DNA of 64,000 nucleotides from Anaspis maculata (taxonomy: Eukaryota; Arthropoda; Insecta; Coleoptera; Scraptiidae), in NCBI GenBank assembly GCA_949128115.1, contig OX421963.1, forward strand, positions 93,009,602-93,073,601, written 5' to 3'. A model generated the notes under the pieces. It worked only from the letters and a program-made list of their open reading frames with translations, had not been told where the DNA came from and did not search any database. Positions within the stretch are counted from its first letter, which is position 1; every line of letters starts with the position of its first letter. Shown here one piece after another: positions 23,763 to 35,430 of the stretch. Made by a program: the position numbers and the translations under genes.

Positions 23763-25309
23763 CAGACTTAGTAGGAGTAGTAGTAGTAGTTCTTTGCAGT
23801 TTTGTTATTGCTCCCAGTGTATATAGTTTTAAATACATTTGTGCACTTGCAGTCTATTGTTTTGCAATTGCAATATGATTTTACAATGTTTGTCCCTTTA
23901 TAATTGGATATAAGTATCTTGGAGTATCAGTAGATTCTAGATCTAGATAGTGTGATCTCGTGAGATAAATGATCAACTTGAAAAAAAAAATTACAATTTC
24001 AGAAATCGTAGCAACGAAATATATCGGCGTAATACCACGATGTCACAAATCTTTACTACTGCTCTATTTACATCGCCTGTTTCTCAGAAAACATCATAAC
24101 ACCATGTGTGCAGAAGGTGATCACTACCTTTATCGTGAATGACTCATCGCGGAGAACTGCTGCAGCGGGCGGCAAATATCAAAGAGAGATTTTCAAAATG
24201 TGTTTCGGAGAGCACCATTTGTGCTACAAAAATTTTAAAAACGGATTAATGTTTGATATTTTCAGTACTTCAAAATGACTACCTGCGATTTTCGAAAAAA
24301 TCAAAATTAATTTGTGAAATTGAAAAAAAAAAATTGAAAAAAATTTTTGGAATTTTTTTTTGACTAGTGCATCAAATAGAATTGAAATCTCAGTATAACC
24401 CTTTTTTCAGATCTGAAATTGGACTAATGGTTTTCCCAAAAACATTTTATTACTTTTGATGTATTTTCTCTCTGTCGCACACTTGGTACTCAATTTCAGT
24501 CCCCTTTAGCCTTAAATGAAGATAACTCGGAGAAAAATTGACCAATTTCGAAAAAATCACACTGCATGATGGGACTATTCTTTAGCTACAAAGGTGCTGT
24601 GCTTAGTTTGATGATCCATCGCATTTTGCAAAATATACGGGGTCTGTATTATATAGGTTACCAAAAAAACGATTATCGATTGATCGCAGTGAGAACTGGT
24701 TGGCAGAGTTTTCCTTTTTCTGTGAAAATAAGATAATAAGACACCTCGACAATGGTCAAGCCTACAGCTTACACGGAGCAATTGGAGTGTCTGCGGCAGT
24801 CAGATTTGCCCGCGCTCTGGAAATATCGCTAAGCTTAATTTCTATACTTCTATATGGAAGTATATGGACAGGCTATCTAAAAATGAACTCTGAAAAAAGA
24901 AAAAAATCGAAATGAAAAATCTGACATTTTTTCTTGAACAGGTCGAAAATCACCGATTTTCACAACTTCCTTTGGCACCCTGTATATCTTGCAAAATGCA
25001 ATGGATGTTGCGATGTTAAAACTAAGCACAGCCACAGGCCGAGCACTTAGTATCCAAAGAGTAGTCCTACCAGGAAGTGCTGATTTTTTTGAAATCGGGT
25101 CATTTTTCCTTGAGCTACCTCTCGAGCTACCTTCATCTGAACTTGAGCTGTAATTTTCAATATCCTTATTTTTCGTTGAGCAGTTCATTTGTGATTTGTG
25201 AAGTTTTTGAAAAAAAAAAGATGTTCTGAGGAACCAGAGCGGAGTACCTATGGTTTCTTATACCAAATCAAGCTTGACCTTGACCAGTACTATTCTTGTA
25301 CAGGAAAAA

Positions 25310-26945
25310 TAGTAAAGAAATCAGCCAAACCTCGGAAAAAATATGGACGTCCTGAAAATTTGATATTCTGTTCAGAATTGAGTGCTCTACAACATATCCT
25401 AAATCGCCAAAAATGGCACCTGGGGGTTTTGAGTTATTGGAGCGGGGGTAAAAAATTGCAACTTAAAATGAAGGGGATGAAACCCGTCAATCCATTGGAA
25501 GCAAATACGTTCTAATTCGACGCATCATATCCCGTTGATACCATTTTGGCACAAAAAATGTCGATCACTGTTCAGGGGGGGTCGTGGGGGGGCGAAACCC
25601 TGCTAGGTGGTCCATTTGGTTTTTCTGGCCATGTCGAACCGATCACGACAAGTTTGGTATCTTTTCCGACTATATTCAATCTCCTGAACTCGAATCCAAT
25701 GTGTTAATTTGGATGAAAACAAGTTTGAATAAGCTAACTTGAACAAACTTGTTTTTTCTTTGACAATTTTCACGATTTTTTTCTCACTGTTAGAGGTGTT
25801 CATCATTAAAAAATTTCCAGGGGCCATTGAGCTGAAGTGTATTCTCCACGAAAATCATCTACTTGATGTTTCATTTTGTTTCTCGAGTTCAAAAAATCGA
25901 TTTGAACCTGAGCCAGCCCAGCGCGTCGCCTGCTACTGACCAGAACACTACAGCATGCACCTTCCAATGAAAAAAGCTCACACTATAGAAGAAATAATAA
26001 CTCATCTTTGAAAATTCGATGATCTGTGCAGGATTGAATTCCCTATAACATGAACTAAACCGCCATGAATCGCACTGCAGGGGTTTGAGTTATTTGAGGG
26101 GAGAGGTAACAGTTCATAGAGTACGAATCTTGGTGAAATGTTATCCTCCTCCTCGAATAACTCAAAATCCTGCAGTGCAATTCACGGTGATTTTTTTATG
26201 TTATAGGGAATTCAGTTCTGCACAAATACTCGAATTTTCAAAGATAAGTTATTAGTTTTTCAATAGTTTGTGCTATTTTCATTTGAAGGTGCATGTTGTC
26301 GTGTTCTGATCATTAGTAGAAGCGGTGCCGGGCCGATTCAAGTTCAAATCGATTTTTAAACCCGAGAAATAAAATCAAACATCGAGTTGATGATTTTCGT
26401 GAAGAATACACTTCAATTCAATGGCCCCTGGAATTTTTTCAATGATGAACACCTCTAACAGTGAAAAAAAAAATCGTGAAAATTGTCAATGAAAAAACAA
26501 GTTTGTTCAAGTTAACTTGTTCAAACTTGTTTTCATCCAAATTAACACATCGGATTCGAGTTCAGGAGATTGAATATAGTCGGAAAAGATACCAAACTTG
26601 TCGTGATCGGTTCGACATGGCCAGAAAAACCAAATGGACCTCCTAGCAAGGTTTCGCCCCCCCACGACCCCCCCTGAACAGTGATCGACATTTTTCGTGC
26701 CAAAATGGTATCAACGGGATATGATGCGTCGAATTATAACGTATTTGCTCCCAATAGATTGACAAGTTTCATCCCCTCTATTTTAAGTTGTAATTTTTTA
26801 CCCCCCCCCCCTTCAATAACTCAAAACCCCCGGTTGCGATTTTTGGCGATTTCAAATATGTTGTAAAGCACTCAATTCTGAACAGGTTATGAAATTTTCA
26901 GGACGTCCATATTTATTCCGAGGTTGAAATCTATCTTTCTTGTAC
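25310..26945. repeat. Long palindrome, about 1.6 kb, centre near 26125
   Basis: From CCTCGGAAAAAATATGGACG on the left to its mirror near 26930 on the right, both arms match with mild divergence all the way to the centre. Runs of G/C (GGGGGGTCGTGGGGGGGCG at about 25575, mirrored at about 26660) are conserved in both. Mirror frames at 25603-25827 and 26461-26646 are not genes. AGGAACCAGAG-GGAGTACCTAT at 25228, just outside the left arm, recurs at 30452. This is a non-autonomous foldback element or a recent inverted duplication. Confidence 0.7.
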
Positions 26946-27040
26946 TATATCATGCATTTCTCATGAAGCCTTGTAAACCAATTTTATGTACTCTAATATT
27001 GATTTGACTCTAATATTAACTTTTTTGTGATCCTTTCGGT

Positions 27041-29558
27041 GCGTTCGGCATGCTCACTCTGGAGTAGAGTAGGATGGAGTTGGGTGGAGCAAGAGTGGAT
27101 GACGTCACGAATAGTGTTGCCGTCTAGACAAGACAAGACAAGAGTTGCCCTACTCTTGTCTTGTCTTGAAATATCTAGATTATTTCAAAATTTCAAGACA
27201 AGACTCTAACTCTTGATGGAAATTTTTCAAGAGTCTAGATAGACTCTTTAAATTAAATTACTAAAAAACCTCTTCTTCCAAGAAAAATACGTGACAGAAA
27301 TATTAATATCTTTTAGAAAGAAAAACAGAGAAACTGTGAGGAGCAAGGAGTACCCTTCGAATAGGGACTGCGCTTAAATAAAATATTCTAAGGTATAATT
27401 AAGTTCAAATTTCAAAACAAAGATCTACTTTTATTGACACTGAAATTTATCATTGGTGTGAATGCTGAAAAAAAAGATTGCCACGGCCACCCCCGACCTG
27501 TTAGTAGACGTGTTTCTGCAATGGGGTCTTATATAAAATTACAAGATACGATTTTATATAGCCGTAGGTTGATGCCTGAATAAATATAGTCAGCTACTGT
27601 TCATTTAAAACAGTAGGTACTCAAAAAATCTGGCAGCGGAAAAGGATATAGAAATTCAACTTACCGCAGTATATCGGCTCGAATCGAATGAATAAACAAG
27701 CCAAGAACAATACCTGGTTGCCATGAACGTCAAGAAACAGTCAATGAAAGAGTCACAGTCAAGAAAAAGTTAAACAATAAACTTCAATATTATTTTGCTG
27801 TTTGGTGCTCGAAACATTGCTGCTGGACAAAAAAATGTAAATAATTGGGTTTGAGCAGGACCCAGAGTTCCCAGATGTCGTGGTGCAGACGTGGTCCAAT
27901 ATTTTTGTCGAAAATATACCGATTATTTGCAGACCTGTGTTCACGCTTGTGTCAACCTGACGCGGCAAAAAGACTAACTTCACTCAAGTTGTAGAAAGAA
28001 CAGCAGCCTAATCGGTATTTTGCCTTGGTGCATTGGAAGGATATCAGGCTGCAGCATGTTGTCTGAATCATTCTTCTTCTATTGGCAAGAAACACTTTGT
28101 TTCGCAGCTATTGACCAAGAGCTTCATCAAGCTACCTAATTTTTTAGAAGTTGCGATCTGAGAAGGCGCAGGTAGTTGGAGCAGTCCTTGAAAAAAAGTC
28201 ACTTATACGAAACTTTCGCATGAGAACCGGAAAAACATTAGAGACATACCAGACAGAGTCTGGAGGAGATGTCATGTGAATATATAATCACAAGACTATA
28301 TCATAATTCGACACGGCATCTCTCTGGCAACGCTTTCCCGTTCTCTGATGCAAAATTGATGAACTCATGATGAACTGCCACCACAAATCGAAAATCAAAT
28401 TGTCTTCTGATATACATATGGAATTCACAATGTACAGAAAGATGCTTCTATGTGTTGTTTTGTTCTACCTAATTTTCAAAATATTCATGGACTGTAGACT
28501 ACCTATAAGACACAGCATGGCAACAACGGTCGATGCATAATGACATGATGGCCTGCCTAGTGCGCAAGCGCAGAACAGGTTTATTGCTTCATTATTCTCC
28601 CAATTTGAACTCCCGAATTCCCAGATTTTTTCCTGAAAAAAGTAGGGACTTTTGAGACGAGATATTTCATATCGTCTGTAGTGATCTCGGTACTTTAATT
28701 CCAACAAATAAAAGAAAAATAGCATGAGAACCCTTTGCAATCATTTTCATTTCAAGTATATATAGTTTTGAATAGTATATTGTCATACCGTTTACCCTTA
28801 TTCATGTTATTTTATGTTGTCAATGAACTCTGTAAAAAATCTCCAATCTAATCACACATTCAGTAGAAAATAAAAACCATCAGCGGAGAGGAATATATCA
28901 GTTTTTTTTTATTTTTCCTTTTCAAGAGTCTAATCAAGACTCTTGATCTTGACAGCCCTACTCTTGTCTTGTCTAGAAATTTCAAGACAAGAGTTTCTAG
29001 AGGTCTTGTCTAAGTCTTGACGCCTTTTCAAGACAAGAGTCTAGAAAGTCTAACTCTAGACGGCAACACTAGTCACGAATAGAGTGGAGTGAAGTCAACC
29101 TCGCGTGCTCTCTATCTGTCAACTGTCAATTATCAGTTTTTGTTCACGTCAAATGTCAAATGAAGTGTGGTGTGTGTTGTTGTTAGTTACCTACTTTTTT
29201 GTCGTTTGGGTTAGATTCGGAATTTTTCCAGTTTCTAGTCAGCCAAAATTGGTCGTAAGTTGAAACAGCTGATGATCACTGGTAGAGATTGAATGGTTGG
29301 TGTTTTGTATTGACATTGATTGACATTTGAAAAGAAATGTCTATTGCGCATGTTCACTCTGTAAGCACTACCTTCACGGGGTGGGACTTTAAGAGTACCT
29401 AACTCTTTTCACTCTACTCCACTCTACTCCATCCCACCCGAACGGCATAGGAATCACAGGATAACACATCAGTCACTCCAAACGTCCAACCGAATGCTTT
29501 CAGAGTGAAGTGGTGTGAAAAGAGTGGAAGGAGTGGAAAGAGTGAGCATACCGAACGC
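27041..29558. mobile_element. Outer TIR element, split by a hAT insertion
   Basis: GCGTTCGGCATGCTCACTCT at 27041 is mirrored by AGAGTGAGCATACCGAACGC ending at 29558 (one mismatch). Subterminal GAGTAGAGTAGGATGGAGT words occur inside both ends. Removing the inner element at 27112-29071 and one target duplication leaves about 550 bp. It has no coding capacity. The target duplication of the outer element is not clear. Confidence 0.6.
27112..29071. mobile_element. hAT-type non-autonomous transposon, 1.96 kb
   Basis: Terminal inverted repeats start TAGTGTTGCCGTCTAGAC on the left and end CTAGACGGCAACACTA on the right, and the insertion is flanked by an exact 8-bp duplication GTCACGAA (27104-27111, 29072-29079). 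An 8-bp duplication with YAGTGTTGCC-like ends is the signature of the hAT superfamily. Subterminal CTTGTCTTGTCTTG/CAAGACAAGA boxes recur at both ends and could be transposase-binding sites (inference). No transposase or BED-finger coding is seen. The small frames inside (27759-27983, 28465-28740) match nothing I know. Confidence 0.8.
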
Positions 29559-29579
29559 CGCATTTATTGGATGGATAGT

Positions 29580-30960
29580 CTCGGTTAATTTTTGTCAAAC
29601 GTGCAAACAATTGCCAATTTTGCCTCTCACGTGCTTGATCAACTACGAAACGATATGCCACTTGGCATCTCAAATTGAGTAATAACTGACGTTTTTGCTA
29701 CAAAAATTTCATATTTTTAAAAATTTGACAAAATTTTGGCATTTTGACAAAGCAGCAAGTGAGGTATCTTTTCTCACTAAATCAAGATCGAGGTAACAAG
29801 TTTAGTCATCCATTTCCTATAAAAGCCTCGTAATCAATTTCATTGATTATAAATTTTGTCTGAAACTTTTTTGTAACTCTTTATACAGGGTGCGTCGCGG
29901 CAGGCTGACGGTTTTCAAATTGCTATAACTTTTGTGCGGAACCGATTTTCAGTATTCTTGATTCATTCAAATTCCGGAAGCTTTGAAGCTTAGATATGCT
30001 TGTCGTTGCGATGAAAATGGAGCCATGGTCGCGTCAAAAGCGGATTTTTGCTCTGCTAGCATATTTGCCAAGTGGCCAAGTTTTTCGAAACGGATTTGAT
30101 TATAAGCATCGCAGAGACCAGGTACCATCGCGAAGATAAATTCTGAATTGGATGAAGATATTCCGGGCCATCATTGACAAAAATTAGCAAGCTTGAGACG
30201 TCTTCCATGATGGAATATTGACATGGTAGCCTATTCGATGGACTATTAATCGGTGTCAGGCTCGTCAAAATCGACCAAGAAACAAAAATCCAGTCAGCTT
30301 CGTCTTTTCCATGCTTCGAATTAGAATAAAACGATATGCCAACAGTCATTGAAAGAAAAACTAAAAAACTGATGTTTTTTTGCCAAAATTTTCAGGTTTT
30401 CGTTAAAAATATTTTGAGGTTCTTGAAAAATATAAAATTTTGATATTTTAAGGAACCAGAGTGGAGTACCTATCTTTTCTTGAAAAATGGGGCTTGACCA
30501 ACGCGATTCTCATCATAAATTTCTTACAAATGCCTGGAAAATTCATTATTTTGACTTTTGATTTTTGTTTGGATTTTTTTTGTGATTCTTGATAGGACTT
30601 CTCCGCTTAATTGTTATCTGACGTGCATATTATTGCCAGTCTCGTCTTTCCCGTGCGCGATTAATCACGAAACGATATTTCACTTGACATTTCCCTCGAA
30701 ATTTCAATAAGAAACACTAAAAATGGTAGAAGAAGTACTTTGTGAATTATTTTAATTTTTGAGCGAATAAACAAATGTTATGTTATATGTAAGAAACGTT
30801 TTTACTGCAATTTTTTTTTTAATTTTACGCGTGGTTGACATTTTGTCAAAGCATGGTGGGCTATTGTTTCTTACTAAATTCAGGCACGAGCAACATGACT
30901 ATAATCAAAAATTTCATATCAAGGCCTCGCCAATCCAGTAAATAGATTTTTAGCGCATTT
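29580..30960. repeat. Short palindromic repeats sharing the CGAAACGATA motif
   Basis: At 29640 the motif ACGTGCTTGATCAACTACGA continues into AACGATATGCCACTTGGCAT, and a mirror copy lies at 29750-29790. The same pair recurs at 30650 and 30850-30900. Between them, TACAGGGTGCGTCGCGGCAG at about 29885 looks like one terminus of a TIR element with no partner. A 97-codon minus-strand frame at 30056-30349 has no recognisable domain. Confidence 0.4.
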
Positions 30961-32170
30961 TCCATCGCTACTGTAACTGGCTTTGTCCGTCCGTCCGTCG
31001 GTCTGTTCCTCGAACTCCTCGCAAACTAGACGCCCTAGCTTTCTATTTTTTTCGCTGTTACATAGCTGTCACTCCCAAAGCTGGGCTAGGCTATATTGAA
31101 TGTCTATATTGCGCCGCCAACATAGAGAAAACCGCCCCCGATCAACTGAACTGAAATAACATGATATTGCAATTTCTCCCAGACCTAATGCTCTGGTGTT
31201 CTCATTTTATGAATAATACATAGTTGCCACATATAAACGTAAGCCCAGAAACATTCCATCTTCAATTTTGTTCAAAATCTATTCCATTGGCAAGTACCCC
31301 CTTCCGATAACAAAATATCACAATGAATTTCGATTGAAGAGAGTGGGCAAAGAATTGTGTTTCCCCTTCAACCAAATTCCTTCACATTCACAATATGCCT
31401 CTTTAAGAAAATGCGCTACTGAGACTCACGCACGTGAAGGATTACTCACTTGTTCAATTTCAACCAGCGCTAGGGCAAGCTTTTTTCTCCTACAAAATTT
31501 ACGACTGAAATACTTTTCCTTCAGAGAAAATTTGACAAAATGAATGTAAAACAAGATTAATGATTCAATAACATGAAAAAAAAGGCTCACCCTAAGATTT
31601 CATTCAGTGTGGGCCGAGGGTCTCTCAGTGGGGGACTAGGCCCCCCCTGAGCCCCTTCTAGCGTTGCCACTGGTTTAAATGCTTCCTGACACAATTCTTC
31701 GGCTATCAGTCCGTGGTTCCAAAAGACATTAGATTAGATACTTCACAGAAAGTTTGTATGTACAGGTGATCTACCGACCCCCCCCCCCCCTGTTAAAATT
31801 TTCCCCGTTGGAATCAATCGGCAGGAAAAGAATTTTTCGTAAAATTTTTTTCTGCAGAATTCAAATTTGAACACCAAAATTTTATCATGCAGTATAGGTA
31901 CAGCAGGGTGATCACGCGAGAATTGACCTCCCTGCTGGAGGTTTCCCCTTTGAGATAATTTGGAAGTCAGAAAACTTATCTTGTACAATTTTTTCCGTAG
32001 ATTTCGAAATTGTCAACTACAATTTTTTACAACCTATAATATACAGGGTGTCACAAACAAAATTTTCGCTTATGCGACACTCTGTATGTTTTGATTTGGG
32101 ATCGATGCAGTTTTCTATTCTGAATGCAAATATGTATCATAGTTTGAAGTGATCAGAATGATACAGAGTG
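30960..32170. other. Mixed repeat fragments
   Basis: GTCCGTCCGTCCGTCGGTCT at about 30985 belongs to the dispersed CTGTCTG/GTCCGTCC family. 31740-31910 is an inverted, diverged copy of 42480-42655 (shared GTACAGGTGATC, a poly-C run and TTTTCCCCGTTGGAAT). ATACAGGGTGTCACA at 32041 and GACACTCTGTATG at 32080 form a very short element-like pair of ends. A 91-codon frame at 31268-31543 has no recognised domain. Confidence 0.4.
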
Positions 32171-32451
32171 CTAACACTTGCTAAATTTCTGTTGAAAATT
32201 CTGGATTTTTGTTCAGAATTGGTACATTGTTGCTGAAACTTGTTGGATCTTAGCTGAAGACTTCCTGAATTTAGGCTGAAACTCATCCAAAGTTAATGAA
32301 TTATAACCAAAAATTGCTAATGATTTGCTAAAACTTGCTAAATTGTAGCTGAATATTGCTAAATGTTTGTGCAAAATTGCTAAATTTTATGTTATGCTAA
32401 AACTTGCTGAATCATCGCTGAAACGAGATGAATTTTTGCTTACAATATGAT

Positions 32452-32535
32452 AATAATAATTTCGTCTTTGTTACGGCGAAGTCTAGCCAATAGCTACTCT
32501 ACTTAGCCGTGGACCGAAAGCTTAACGTGCTCTCC
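32452..32535 (-). mobile_element. 84-bp LINE/SINE-like 3' tail insertion
   Basis: Sequence absent from the paralogous copy (which reads CAATATGATTGCTAAATT without a break) interrupts the element here. Read on the minus strand it has GAGAGCACGTTAAGC, then GGTCCACGGCTAAG, and ends in GACGAAATTATTATTA. A CGTTAAGC box near a short A/T-rich tail resembles the 3' end of some insect LINEs, so this is probably a strongly 5'-truncated retroposon. A GAT at each junction may be a minimal target duplication. Confidence 0.5.
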
Positions 32536-32806
32536 GATTGCTAAATTTTTTGATCATTGCTAAAACTTGCAGAAATTTTTATTGAAAATTGCTCAATTAT
32601 TGTTGCTTGAAGTAACTTGATTGCTATTTTTCAAAATCGCTTCATTCCAGTTGAAAATTGCCGCTTTTGGTGAACACGTAAAGCATTTCTGGAAATCGTG
32701 AATCATTGTTGCTTTAAGTTTCTCAATTTTATCAAAACTTGCTGAGTTTTTGCTGCAAAATGCTTCATTTTAGTCGAAAATCGCTGGATTTTTCTGAAAA
32801 TTACTA

Positions 32807-34330
32807 TAGACCAGGCGGTATGTCGGTAAAATCACTACAATCTGGAAAAAACTCCGACCAAAGCTTTTATGGTGTCAAACTCTTCGTAAGGTCGGTAGTT
32901 ATCTACCACTGAGTTTCCGCCCAAAAACGAGTTGTGCTGATTCCTCCACATCTGTCCAAAAGTAAAGGATGTCTCGAAAGTGCAGAAAGACCTGTTAAAC
33001 CTTCGTACTTTTTCGTTATATTTGCCTAAATGCAAACGTACAACTCTTACGCAAACATTGGAAGCATCTGTCATCATCTCTGTGCCAGTCTTACTGTTGA
33101 AAAAAAAAATTTCTTTGTGCGGGTCAGATAAATTACATTTGATCGTTTTTCCACACAAGAAAACGATGGAGCAATATGTATTTTGTATGTTTTCTAATAA
33201 CTCGTATCCATTGAACCCATTTATGGCATTTAAATTTTAATAACAGCATTTTTGAAGATGTTGCTAGCAAAAAAGTGAATAATTTTTACCCACCTGTTCA
33301 GTAGCAATTTTTTCCATTTTACCAAACACCGTTTGGGAAAATTTCATAAGGAATGAAAAGCTCAAGCTCTTCTCTAACGACATCGTGCCTGGCTCAACCA
33401 CGGCACGCACTTGAAAGTCTGAGAAACTGATTTCTTTTCAAGAGGTCCTGTTTCACCCGCGTGCGGCCGTGCCTACTTGACATAGACCGGACTGATTACA
33501 CGAGCTTGGAAATGTACTCTTTTTCAGCTTTAAAACGCGACCATTATTATTAAGACTTTGTACATTGAATTATGAAGGAATCATTTATTATTTTATCATT
33601 GACGGTCGTGTTTTGAAGCTGGAAAAGAGTACATTTCCAAGCTTGTGTAATCAGTCCGGTCTATGTCAAGTAGGCACGGCCGCACGCGGGTGAAATCGAA
33701 CCGCTCGGAAAGAAATCAGTTTCCTACACTTTCAAAAAGCGTGCCGCGGTTAAGCCAGATATAATATCATCAGAAAACAGTTCCAGCTTGTCATTCCCCA
33801 TAAAATTTTCGAGAACGGTGTTTGGTAAAATTGAAAAAACTGCTGCTGAACAGGCGGGTAAAAATTATTCACTTCTTAGTGAGCAACATCTTCAAAAATA
33901 CTGTTATTGAAATTTTAACACCATAAATGGGTTCAGTGAGTACAAGCTATTAGAAAACATCCAAAATACATGTTGCTCCATCGTTTTCTTGTGTGTTAAA
34001 ACAATTAAATGTGATTTATCTGACCCGCACAAAGAAATCTTTTTTTTCAACAGTAAGACTGGCACAGAGATGATGACAAATGCTTCCAATGTTTGCGTTA
34101 GAGTTGTACGTTTGAATTGGGGCAAATAAAATGAAGAAGTACGGGGGTTGAACAGGTCTTTTTGCACCTTCAAGACATCCTTTACCTTTGGACAGATGTG
34201 GAGGAATCAGCACAACTCGTATTTGGGCGGAAACTCAGTGGTAGATACCTACTGACCTTACGAAGAGTTTGACACCATAAAAGCTTTGGTCGGAATTTTT
34301 TCTATCCAGAATGACCTACCGCCTGGCCTA
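32807..34330. mobile_element. Foldback transposon, 1.52 kb
   Basis: Ends read TAGACCAGGCGGTA and TACCGCCTGGCCTA. The two arms, each about 720-730 bp, are inverted copies up to a ~60-base centre near 33575. TACTA occurs at both junctions (32802-32806 and 34329-34333, overlapping the ends), and the intact paralog reads AAATTACTGAGATTTGCACA straight through, so the insertion point is certain to within a few bases. Mirror frames (32835-33158, 34016-34213) are not genes. The TSD could be CTA, TACT or TACTA, and the superfamily is left open. Confidence 0.8.
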
Positions 34331-35430
34331 CTAAGGCTTGCACACATTCGCCGACTTTTGATTGGAAATTGTTGAATTGTTGCTGAAAAATGCTCAATTT
34401 GCCAAAATTTGCTCAAGTTTTGCTGAAATTTGCTGAAGTTTTTCTAAAACTTGCTACATTTGCGTTAGAAATCGCTCAATATTTGCTAAAAATTGCTAAA
34501 TTGATGAAGTTTGCTAAACTGTGACTAACATAGCTACTTTGTTGCCAATAGCTGGATTGTGCTGAAACTTGGCCAATGTTTGGTTTGAAATTGCTGAAAA
34601 TTGTTGAATCTTTCGGGAACTTGTCGAAACTTGCTAAATACAATCATCTGAAAATCTGTTAGAATATGCTGAGGCTTGCTGGATTCTGGTTGCAAATGAT
34701 ATATTGTGGTTAGAATTACGTTTTCTTGAAAAATTGCTGAAATGTTGATGAAACTTTTTGAATGTTGATTCGAGATTGCTGAATGGTTGCACAAAATCAC
34801 TGATGTTTTGCAACTTGCTCAACTTTGCTGGAAGACGCGCTAAATTAATGTTGAAAATTGCTACTTTGATGCAATCTTGCTGGAATAGTGCTAAAATATT
34901 GCAACATTTTTGTTAGAAATTGCTAGATATTTAGGTACTTGAAATTGCTGAATTGATGAAAAAGCTTGCTAAATTTTGATCAACATTGCCACTTGATTGC
35001 CAATAGCTGAATTGTGGTGATACCGGCCAAGTTTCAGTTTGCAATTGCTGAGTTTTGCTGGTAATTGTTGAAATTCGCTGGAGCTTGTTGAATTTTGGTT
35101 GAAGAGAAGAGAGAATAAAGCGGTAAACCTTACTTACGGTTTGGTATTACGTTTCTCTAGAAAATTGCTGAATTGTTGTTGGAGCTTCCTAAATGTTTAT
35201 TATACGTTAGTATGTTGTATATGTTTATGTTTTGCTGAAACTTGCTGAATCTTTGCTGAAACATACTGAATTTATATAGAAAATTGTTAAATTAGCTTTC
35301 CTACATCTGTGATAAACGTTGTAAAATTTTTGTTTGTTGCTGCAGGTGCATTGTTCAAGTGTACCGGAAATTGTTAATTGTTAACTGTTAAGTTTTCTAT
35401 CACGTCCTCATCCAACATGATTGTCATGTC

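Larger units (their letters stand above)
21735..24505. repeat. Diverged outer inverted repeat arms around 22060-24180
   Basis: Sequence from AAGGCTAAAGGGGAC (about 21738) through GACTACAGCATCAAATAAT-like wording to CTTTTTTCCAAATTCAA is mirrored, quite diverged, between about 24200 and 24502 (ending TCCCCTTTAGCCTTAAA). The interior contains the MITE at 22696-23277 and an ACAG-type microsatellite at 23680-23762. It is probably an old inverted-repeat element disrupted by later insertions. Confidence 0.4.

Noticed and set aside
32835..34213. Pair of ~100-codon frames inside the foldback element as a transposase
   Set aside because: They are mirror images from the inverted arms and have no DDE, zinc-finger or helix-turn-helix motif.
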